Below are positions 44,477 through 51,354 of a DNA stretch of 64,000 bases, one piece after another. The notes beneath the pieces are model-generated. The model was not told the origin of the DNA. It did no database searches and saw only the letters and a program-made list of their open reading frames with translations. Made by a program: the position numbers and the translations under genes. Source of the DNA: UBA10649 sp965227045 (GTDB lineage: Bacteria > Actinomycetota > Actinomycetes > S36-B12); the NCBI GenBank assembly GCA_965227045.1, contig OZ245718.1, forward strand, positions 1,364,001-1,428,000. Direction: 5' to 3'. Numbering within the stretch: position 1 is the stretch's first letter; the number at the start of each line of letters is the position of its first letter.

Positions 44477-45386
44477 CACGCGTCGACTCGGCCAGTCGCC
44501 GACGCCCGCGTACACGCTGCTGCACCTCAGCGACGCGCACTTCCTGGCAGACAAAGCGCGGCTGTTCGGTTCGGTCGATACCGATCGCGGCCTCGTGGGC
44601 GCACTCGCGCGGATCGAGAAGTCCGACATCTCCCCTGACGCGATCGTGGTGACTGGCGACCTCGCCGACCTCGGCGAAGCCGACGCGTACGTCCGGCTCA
44701 AGTCCTTGATCGACCCGGTGGCGCAGCGCCTGTCGGCGCCGGTGGTCTGGGTCATGGGCAACCACGACGTCCGCACGCCATTCGCCGCAGAGCTGTTCGG
44801 CGAGGACGCCACAGACCAGACGCAAGATCGCGTGTGGCGTGTCGGCGGCCTGCGCATCATCGCCCTGGATACAAGTGTCCCCGGGTACAACCACGGCGAA
44901 CTCACCGATCACCAACTCGACTGGCTCGCCGCGGAGTTGTCGGTCGAGGCCCCGGTCGGCACCATCCTGGCGATGCACCACCCGCCAATCTCGTCGCCGA
45001 TCGAGATCATGGGAATCATCGAACTCCAGGAGCGCGAGCGGCTGGCATCTGTGCTCGCCGGCAGTGACGTCCGCGCAATTCTCGCGGGCCACCTGCACTA
45101 CTCGACGTACGGGACCTTCGCGGGAATCCCCGTGTCAGTCGCCGCTGCGACCTGCTACACCCTCGACGTCGGCTGGGCACCGAACGAGTTCAAGGGCGTG
45201 GACGGCTCTCAGTCATTCAATCTCGTCGAGGTGTTCGCGGACCACATCGTGCATTCGGTCATTCCCGCGTTCGAGCAGGCCGTCGTCTCCGGATACACGA
45301 AGGAGCGACTCGAGGAACTCCGAGCGATGACACCGGCCGAGCGGGTTGAGTCCTTCTCCCGGCAGCGCCGGGCCCCGCCGAATTGA
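44469..45386 (+). CDS. calcineurin-like metallophosphoesterase (CpdA/GpdQ type)
   Basis: A 305-residue enzyme of the cyclic nucleotide/glycerophosphodiester phosphodiesterase group. All metal motifs are present: LSDAHF, VTGDLAD, MGNHDV, MHHPP and AGHLHYS. No signal peptide is seen. GTG 44469 starts it. The last codons (PPN and the stop) lie inside the outer arm of the palindromic repeat copy 4. It may hydrolyse cAMP or another phosphodiester. Confidence 0.9.
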   Translation: MSSTRRLGQSPTPAYTLLHLSDAHFLADKARLFGSVDTDRGLVGALARIEKSDISPDAIVVTGDLADLGEADAYVRLKSLIDPVAQRLSAPVVWVMGNHDVRTPFAAELFGEDATDQTQDRVWRVGGLRIIALDTSVPGYNHGELTDHQLDWLAAELSVEAPVGTILAMHHPPISSPIEIMGIIELQERERLASVLAGSDVRAILAGHLHYSTYGTFAGIPVSVAAATCYTLDVGWAPNEFKGVDGSQSFNLVEVFADHIVHSVIPAFEQAVVSGYTKERLEELRAMTPAERVESFSRQRRAPPN

Positions 45387-45469
45387 ACCGCCTTCCGGGT
45401 CAAATCCCGAGAATCAGGGGCGAATTCCCCTGAGAACTCGGATTTGACCCGGAAGGCGGTTCAATTCGA
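45379..45469. repeat. 90-base palindrome, complete copy 4 of the dispersed repeat
   Basis: Left arm CGAATTGAACCGCCTTCCGG then GTCAAATCC (45379-45407) is matched by an exact reverse complement (45440-45468); between them TCAGGGG-CGAATT-CCCCTGA forms an inner hairpin. The element spans the stop codon of the phosphoesterase gene and lies between two convergent genes, where it could end transcription on both strands. Confidence 0.9.
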
Positions 45470-45507
45470 GGTTGCGTCTGGGGGCGGCGGCTTAGGGCGG
45501 GCGGGTT

Positions 45508-45735
45508 CTAGGGGAGGTCGTCGCGGAGGAACTGGGCGCTGCAGGCGTCGCAGATCTTCCCGGCGCCGATCCGCTCGCGCAGCACGTCGAGCTGGATGAC
45601 CGACGCGCTACGCGTCCAGTCCGGCTCAACCGCCAACCCGCAGAGCGTCACGTCGTTGCTCATGTCGATGTGGCTCGTGTTGTCGTCACTGGTATCGGCG
45701 ACGATGTCGTACTCGGTGATGTCCGCGTCTCGCAT
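45508..45735 (-). CDS. small Cys-containing protein at the end of the copper operon
   Basis: A 75-residue protein with SHIDMSNDVTLCGLAVEPDW and GKICDACSAQFL, a His-Cys-Cys-Cys arrangement resembling small zinc-finger-like actinobacterial proteins. AGGAG precedes the ATG, which lies two bases after the copA stop, so it belongs to the copper operon. It might bind copper or zinc; family not recognised. Confidence 0.65.
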   Translation of the reverse strand: MRDADITEYDIVADTSDDNTSHIDMSNDVTLCGLAVEPDWTRSASVIQLDVLRERIGAGKICDACSAQFLRDDLP

Positions 45736-45737
45736 GA

Positions 45738-47966
45738 CTACTCCTGACTGAGCGGCTGGAACCTACGCAGGCGAAGGCTATTGCCGACGACGAAGACAGA
45801 GCTGAACGCCATCGCCGCCCCAGCAATCATCGGGCTGAGCAGTCCGGCGGCGGCAAGCGGTATCGCGGCGACGTTGTAGGCGAACGCCCAGAAGAGATTG
45901 CCCTTGATGATCGCCAGTGTGCGACGCGCGAGACGGATCGCATCCGCGGCTACTGTCAGGTCGCCGCGCACCAGCGTCAGGTCGCTGGCCTCGATCGCAA
46001 CGTCGGCGCCGGTTCCCATCGACATGCCGAGGTCGGCCTGGGCTAGCGCAGCGGCGTCGTTCACGCCGTCACCGACCATCGCGACTATGCGCCCCTCGCC
46101 CTGGAGCCGCGCGACCACCGCCACCTTGTCCGCGGGCAGCACCTCCGAGATGACCTCCTCGATGCCGAGCTCCGCCGCGACGGCCTCCGCGACACTGCTG
46201 TGGTCCCCAGTCAGCAGCAGTGGGCGCAGTCCCAGTGCCTTCAGCCGGTCGATCGCCAGTTTCGACGAGGGCTTGACCGAGTCCGCGAGGGCGATGACAC
46301 CGCGTGCGCGACCGTCCCAGCCGACGACGACGACAGTGCGGCCTGCAGCGTGCGCAGACGCGAGCGCATCGCGCAGGTCGACGTCGATGGCGGTGGCGCT
46401 GTCCTCGAAGACCCGAGCACGACCGACGAGCACAGCGCGTCCCCCAACGCGTCCGCTCACGCCCAGGCCGTCAAGGCTGGCGAAGTCGTCTACCCGCGGG
46501 AGGTCGCCGACGCGGTCGAAGGCGGCGGCAGCAATCGCGCGCGCGATCGGATGGTCGCTGCCGGCCTCGAGCGCGCCGCCGATCCGCAGCACCTCGTCGC
46601 GATTCTCGCCAGCACTGGCGATGACATCGACGACAACCATGCTGCCGGTCGTGACCGTCCCCGTCTTGTCCAGCACGATCGTGTCGACGAGGCGAGTGCT
46701 CTCCAGCACTTCGGGCCCCTTGATCAGAATGCCCAGCTGCGCGCCCCGGCCTGTGCCGACCATCAGGGCCGTCGGCGTCGCGAGACCGAGTGCGCACGGG
46801 CAGGCGATGATGAGCACGGAGACCGCGGCGGTGAAAGCGGCGCCGGCGCCCGCACCAATCGCCAGCCAGAAGGCGAGGGTGGCGAGAGAGATGCCTATGA
46901 CGATCGGCACGAATATGCCGCTGATCTTGTCGGCGAGGCGCTGAACGTCGGCCTTGCCGTTCTGCGCCTCCTCGACCATCCGCGCCATCTGCGCGAGTTG
47001 CGTGTCGCTGCCGACGCGCGTGGCGCGAACGAGCAGGAGCCCGCCGACGTTGACGGTCGCCCCTACAATGAAGTCCGAGGGTCCGACCTCGGCAGGGACC
47101 GACTCCCCCGTGACCATGCTCGCGTCGATTGCCGACGAGCCCTCGACGATCACGCCGTCGGTGGCGACCTTCTCCCCCGGACGAACGACGAACACGTCGC
47201 CGACGGCGAGCTGATCGATCGGCACGCGCACCTCGACATCCGCGCGCACGACCGACACGTCCTTGGCGCCCATCTCGAGTAGCGCGCGCAGCGCCGCGCC
47301 GGACCGACGCTTCGCCTTGGCCTCTACGTAGCGCCCCGCGAGGATCAGCGTCGTCACTCCCGCGGCTGCCTCGAAGTAAATATTTCCCGAGCCGTCGCCA
47401 CGCTGGAGGGTGAACTCGAATGGATGAGTCATACCGATCATCCCGGCGGTTCCGAAGAACAGCGCGTAGAGCGACCACCCGAAGGCCGCGAGCACGCCAA
47501 CGGAGATGAGCGTGTCCATCGTGGTGGCTCCGTGACGTGCGTTGGCCCAGGCTGCACGGTGGAAGGGCAGGGCCCCCCAGACGACGACGGGTGCCGCGAG
47601 CGTGAGCGAGAGCCACTGCCAGCCGTCGAACTGCAGCAGCGGGATCATCGCCATGGCCACGACGGGAACGGTGAGGATCGTGCAGATGATCAGTCGCTGC
47701 CGCAGCGCGGCCGTCGCGTCGTTACTCGCCGGCTCGGACGGCGGTTCCGTCTGGGGCAGGGCGGCGCTGTAGCCGGCTGCAGCGACCGTCGAGAGCAGTT
47801 GGTCGGTGGTCACGCTCGGGTCGTACGTGACCTTCGCCTTCTCGGTCGCGTAGTTGACCGTCGCGACGACACCGTCGAGCTTGTTGAGCTTGCGCTCTAT
47901 CCGATTGGCGCACGAGGCACACGTCATTCCCGTGATCGCCAACTCGACCTGATGCGCGGTGGTCAT
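45738..47966 (-). CDS. copA: copper-translocating P-type ATPase
   Basis: A 742-residue P1B-ATPase that would export Cu(I). An N-terminal heavy-metal domain has GMTCASC; the membrane metal site is ACPCALG (about 387-393); phosphorylation is at DKTGT (about 436); LTGDHSS and GDGVNDAAALAQADLG complete the ATPase. Eight helices are expected. It follows copZ by ten bases and csoR further up, in one operon under a CsoR box. All catalytic motifs look intact. Confidence 0.96.
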   Translation of the reverse strand: MTTAHQVELAITGMTCASCANRIERKLNKLDGVVATVNYATEKAKVTYDPSVTTDQLLSTVAAAGYSAALPQTEPPSEPASNDATAALRQRLIICTILTVPVVAMAMIPLLQFDGWQWLSLTLAAPVVVWGALPFHRAAWANARHGATTMDTLISVGVLAAFGWSLYALFFGTAGMIGMTHPFEFTLQRGDGSGNIYFEAAAGVTTLILAGRYVEAKAKRRSGAALRALLEMGAKDVSVVRADVEVRVPIDQLAVGDVFVVRPGEKVATDGVIVEGSSAIDASMVTGESVPAEVGPSDFIVGATVNVGGLLLVRATRVGSDTQLAQMARMVEEAQNGKADVQRLADKISGIFVPIVIGISLATLAFWLAIGAGAGAAFTAAVSVLIIACPCALGLATPTALMVGTGRGAQLGILIKGPEVLESTRLVDTIVLDKTGTVTTGSMVVVDVIASAGENRDEVLRIGGALEAGSDHPIARAIAAAAFDRVGDLPRVDDFASLDGLGVSGRVGGRAVLVGRARVFEDSATAIDVDLRDALASAHAAGRTVVVVGWDGRARGVIALADSVKPSSKLAIDRLKALGLRPLLLTGDHSSVAEAVAAELGIEEVISEVLPADKVAVVARLQGEGRIVAMVGDGVNDAAALAQADLGMSMGTGADVAIEASDLTLVRGDLTVAADAIRLARRTLAIIKGNLFWAFAYNVAAIPLAAAGLLSPMIAGAAMAFSSVFVVGNSLRLRRFQPLSQE

Positions 47967-47976
47967 GGGATACCGC

Positions 47977-48186
47977 CTAGGGACGCAGACTCGCGTGGTA
48001 TCCGACTTCCTCTACCGCAGCCAGGATGTCGGCGGGCTCGATGTCTCCGACGACGGTCAGCATTCCCGCCTCGAGGTCGACGACCGCGTCGATAACCGTC
48101 GGCAGTTCAGTGACTGCCTCCGTCACCGAACTCACGCAATGTCCGCACGTCATGCCTGTGACGTCGTATGTGGTGGTCGTACTCAT
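47977..48186 (-). CDS. copZ: copper chaperone, heavy-metal-associated domain
   Basis: A 69-residue single HMA domain with GMTCGHC (Cys14, Cys17), which would carry Cu(I) to CopA or CsoR. A perfect AGGAGG precedes ATG 48186. It lies between csoR and copA, the classical order. Confidence 0.93.
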   Translation of the reverse strand: MSTTTTYDVTGMTCGHCVSSVTEAVTELPTVIDAVVDLEAGMLTVVGDIEPADILAAVEEVGYHASLRP

Positions 48187-48202
48187 ATGGGTGCCTCCTG
48201 CC

Positions 48203-48484
48203 CTAACTGCGGACGAGACGCGCGATCGCCTCGCTCGCCTCCTTGAGTTTCTGGTCCTGCTCGGCGCCGCCGGCGCGCGCAGCGTCAACGATGCAGTGGC
48301 TCATGTGCTCGTCGAGCAGCCCGAGCGCGACACTCTGCAGGGCCTTGGTCGCGGCGGAGATCTGCGTGAGGATGTCGATGCAGTACTTGTCCTCCTCGAC
48401 CATCTTCGTCACGCCCCGGACCTGCCCCTCGATGCGGCGCAATCGGTTGAGGTGCGCGTCCTTCGTGCTGCTGTAACCGGGCAT
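48203..48484 (-). CDS. csoR: CsoR-family copper-sensing repressor
   Basis: A 93-residue all-helical repressor. The Cu(I) ligands Cys35, His60 and Cys64 (KYCIDIL and DEHMSHC) match the Cys-His-Cys triad of Mycobacterium tuberculosis CsoR in spacing. HLNRLRRIEGQVRGV is the DNA-contact helix. The start ATG 48484 has GAGAGG upstream. A palindromic GC-tract operator lies 31 bases before it, so the operon should be autorepressed and induced by copper. Confidence 0.95.
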   Translation of the reverse strand: MPGYSSTKDAHLNRLRRIEGQVRGVTKMVEEDKYCIDILTQISAATKALQSVALGLLDEHMSHCIVDAARAGGAEQDQKLKEASEAIARLVRS

Positions 48485-48514
48485 GTCGGTCCTCTCTCGT
48501 TCGACGTCGATACC

Positions 48515-48531
48515 ATACCCCCCTAGGGTAT
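48515..48531. promoter_or_regulatory. CsoR-type operator
   Basis: ATACCCCCCTAGGGTAT is a near-perfect palindrome of the form TAcCCCC..GGGgTA seen at CsoR sites. It lies between csoR and the divergent SGNH gene (start 48581) and could affect both promoters. Confidence 0.8.
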
Positions 48532-48580
48532 TTGCAGTCAACATCCAGCGCAAAGGGCCGAGCCGCCGTACCCTGTCGCA

Positions 48581-50104
48581 ATGCGCGCCGTGGCGATCCT
48601 CACCGCCAGCGCCGTCGCCGTCGGATCCGTCCTGACGCTCGCCATCGCGCCCGCAGCCGCTATTGACGTGAATGCCCAAGCGCAGTGGTCGATGGTCGAG
48701 CAGTCCAAAGACGTCGATGGCGACGGCATCATCGACGGGGATGGCGGTGTGCCACGCCGCGGTGCGCTGACGCTCTCGCCGTCACGGACCTTCGTGGGCG
48801 CGGGCAACCGGGTCGCGCAGCCGCAGGAGCGGCTCATTGACGGTGCGCTGTCGTGGTACCTGTCCGATCGCGGCTTTCCCGTTCGCCTCGACGCGTGCGC
48901 ATCGACAGGCAACCAGTTCCGCTGGCGGGTGCGCCTTGCCGAGGAGATCGTTGCCTCGACACCGTGGCGGGCACTGACGCCGAAGTCCTGTGCGACGACG
49001 GTGTTCCTCCCCGAGGCGGCATACGTCCTGACCCTCGACGTGAGGTCGGGCGCGATCAGAGACACCTCGGTCACGCGTGCAACCGTGCGAAACATCCTCG
49101 TCGTCGCACTCGGCGACTCCTACGCGTCCGGCGAGGGCAATCCGCGCAACGTCCAGGCCTGGGTCCGCTCGGGCCTCGCGGGATCCTTCGATCCGTACTG
49201 GGATGACGACGACTGCCACCGAAGCGCCCGAGGGGCTCCAGCTCAGGCAGCGCTCATGCTCGAGAACTCCTCGACGACGACGTCGGTGACGCTGGTCGAC
49301 GTGTCGTGCTCAGACGCCACCGTCAACCAGGGAGTCCTCGGTCCGCAGACAAACGCCTCGCAGACTGCAAGCCAACTCGAGCAGGCACGCGCGATTGTCG
49401 GATCGCGACCAGTCGACCTCGTGACGATCTCCATCGGCGGCAACGACGTCGGCTTCGGATCCATCCTCGCGTCGTGCGCGTTGAACTCCGACTGCCCCCT
49501 CACTCGCGCATCCCGTGCACCACTCAGCGCTTACCCGACCGTTCAGGAAGGCGTGCAGGCGGAGACCGCGGCGCTGCCCGCCAAGTTCCGCCGCGTTGCC
49601 GCCTGCCTGGGCGGTGCGGCCTGCACGCTGGCCAACGGCAGCAAGGTGTCGCCGCTCGTCCTGGCGCCGTCGGCCCGGGTCCTGCCCACGCTCTACCCCG
49701 ACATCACCCGCGCCGCGAACGGCCAGCCGTGCTCCTATTTCACGATCGCCGCCAAGGACTTTGCGTGGGCTCGCGGCACGATGCTCACCCCTACGCCGAC
49801 GAACCCGTACCCGTATCCGCTCGCTCGCGGCGGGTCGGCGAGCCTGTCGGTCGCACAGGGATCGCTCAACCAGCAGGTCGCGGCGACGTCGGTGCTGCCC
49901 GGTTGGCTGCCCGTGACATCAACATGGAGTGCCTCGGGCGATTCCACAGTCGGCCATGGCGTCTGCGCGCAGGACGATTCGTGGGCGTTTGGCGCAACGC
50001 TGCTCTCCTCGCTCCCCGGCGCGTCCTTCCATCCGAACGTGGAGGGCCAGCAGGTGCTCGCGAAGGCGATCGCGCGGGCGATGCAATCGGCTCTGGCCGA
50101 CTAG
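48581..50104 (+). CDS. secreted SGNH/GDSL hydrolase
   Basis: A 507-residue exported esterase-like protein. Signal peptide about 1-27 (IAPAAAID). After an N-terminal beta region (30-165) the SGNH domain begins with ALGDSYASGEGN (Ser about 179), followed by ISIGGNDVG (Asn) and a late SFHPNVEG with the catalytic His. A large insert with Cys pairs (CALNSDC, CLGGAAC) lies in the middle. It belongs to the actinobacterial lipase group of the Streptomyces type. Its promoter region contains the CsoR operator, so copper control is possible but not shown. Confidence 0.87.
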   Translation: MRAVAILTASAVAVGSVLTLAIAPAAAIDVNAQAQWSMVEQSKDVDGDGIIDGDGGVPRRGALTLSPSRTFVGAGNRVAQPQERLIDGALSWYLSDRGFPVRLDACASTGNQFRWRVRLAEEIVASTPWRALTPKSCATTVFLPEAAYVLTLDVRSGAIRDTSVTRATVRNILVVALGDSYASGEGNPRNVQAWVRSGLAGSFDPYWDDDDCHRSARGAPAQAALMLENSSTTTSVTLVDVSCSDATVNQGVLGPQTNASQTASQLEQARAIVGSRPVDLVTISIGGNDVGFGSILASCALNSDCPLTRASRAPLSAYPTVQEGVQAETAALPAKFRRVAACLGGAACTLANGSKVSPLVLAPSARVLPTLYPDITRAANGQPCSYFTIAAKDFAWARGTMLTPTPTNPYPYPLARGGSASLSVAQGSLNQQVAATSVLPGWLPVTSTWSASGDSTVGHGVCAQDDSWAFGATLLSSLPGASFHPNVEGQQVLAKAIARAMQSALAD

Positions 50105-50109
50105 TCACA

Positions 50110-51015
50110 TCACGGGGCGATGCTGGCCAGCCTCGGCTCGATCTCACGGCCCACGTAGTCAAGACACACACGAACGTTGTCGATCGGGCCTTCTCCCTCG
50201 GCCGGCATGTCGCCCATGATCGCGGCGTCCTGCTCAAGCACGTACAGCCCGCGGTAGCCGGATCGCTCCAGCTCCACGACGATGTCGCTGATCGGCACGT
50301 CACCGCGCCCGAAGGGGACGAACATGTCGGCCTGCACCGCCTGGAGCAGGGTCAACTCTCGACTGAGCGCCTTGCGCGCGACGGAGAGGTTGACGTCCTT
50401 CAGGTGTACGAGTCCGATCCGGTCTGCGTGTTCGCGCGCGAACTCGAGCGGGTCAGTGCCTCCGATGGCCAGGTGCCCGGTGTCCAGGCACCACTTCACG
50501 TCGGTGAGCTCCAGCGCGAGGTCGACGTCGGCCTTCGTCTCGACGACCGTATCGACGTGCGGATGCAGGACCTGCACGATGCCGTAGTCGGCGCAGACCT
50601 CATCGATCAGCCGTAATCCACGAGCGAGCATGGTCATGCCCTCGAGGTCGAGCACCCTGGGTCGCGACCACGCGTAATCCTGTACGGCCGCGGTGACGAA
50701 GCGGTTCCCGCCGCAGTACGCGAAGAGGTCAGCGGCAGCCTTGGCGTTCTCGATGGCGCTGTCCCACTGCGCCGGATCGTGGAGCACGAGGGGCACGAAG
50801 CCCCCGGTGAGCCGCATGCCGTACTGCTCAAGGGCGGCCTTGACCGCCTCCTTGCGCTCGGGGAAGAAGCCGGGCGCACCGAGTTCGGTGGCCGACAGGC
50901 CCACCTCGCGCATCTCGGGCAGGACCCGGCGGGCGGGCATGACCGCTCCCCAGCCCGGGACCTCGCAGACCCCCCACGAGATTGGGGCGCCGACCAGTCG
51001 CTCGCGCAAGCTCAT
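50110..51015 (-). CDS. sugar phosphate isomerase/epimerase (AP-endonuclease-2 TIM barrel)
   Basis: A 301-residue TIM barrel of the IolE/Hyi type. VLHPHVDTVVE, WCLDTGHLAIGG and LVHLKDVN carry the usual metal-binding His, Asp and Glu. The early GAPISWGVCEVPGWG is like myo-inosose-2 dehydratases. No other inositol gene is nearby, so the substrate is not certain. It converges with the SGNH gene, with five bases in between. Confidence 0.85.
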   Translation of the reverse strand: MSLRERLVGAPISWGVCEVPGWGAVMPARRVLPEMREVGLSATELGAPGFFPERKEAVKAALEQYGMRLTGGFVPLVLHDPAQWDSAIENAKAAADLFAYCGGNRFVTAAVQDYAWSRPRVLDLEGMTMLARGLRLIDEVCADYGIVQVLHPHVDTVVETKADVDLALELTDVKWCLDTGHLAIGGTDPLEFAREHADRIGLVHLKDVNLSVARKALSRELTLLQAVQADMFVPFGRGDVPISDIVVELERSGYRGLYVLEQDAAIMGDMPAEGEGPIDNVRVCLDYVGREIEPRLASIAP

Positions 51016-51127
51016 GGGCTCAAGTATCGCGATCTGGACGCCCCGAACCTAGGAAGAAGCCGGGCGCGGAACGGCGGTGGGCTGAGCACCTTGCCGCGCT
51101 GGTAGCATTTCCGCTCGCGCGCTACTG

Positions 51128-51200
<73 letters not shown>

Positions 51201-51206
51201 CGTCAC

Positions 51207-51240
51207 GAAGAAGGGCCACCCATTCGGGTGGCCCTTCTTC
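51207..51240 (+). terminator. terminator after tRNA-Lys
   Basis: GAAGAAGGGCCACCC and GGGTGGCCCTTCTTC form a perfect 15-pair stem with the loop ATTC, seven bases after the tRNA. The A/T-rich foot of the stem gives a weak run of T on the transcript side. Confidence 0.9.
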
Positions 51241-51280
51241 GCTGTGCGGGGTGACCGGGCTCACGTTGCACCACCGTCGA

Positions 51281-51320
51281 AAGTAAGGATAGCCTCACCA
51301 AACTTAGGCATGCCTTACTT
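51281..51320. promoter_or_regulatory. tandem DtxR/IdeR-like iron boxes
   Basis: GTAAGGATAGCCTCACC (51283-51299) and ACTTAGGCATGCCTTACTT (51302-51320) resemble the iron box TTAGGTTAGSCTAACCTAA. The outer AAGTAAGG and CCTTACTT are also inverted repeats. They lie 35-74 bases before htaA, so iron-replete repression by a DtxR/IdeR protein is expected. Confidence 0.82.
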
Positions 51321-51354
51321 CTGAGGCGGCCAGCACCGTCACCCGAGGAGATCC

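Noticed and set aside
46200..47282. 360-codon frame opposite copA
   Set aside because: Typical high-GC shadow frame with no ribosome site and Arg/Asp-rich composition.
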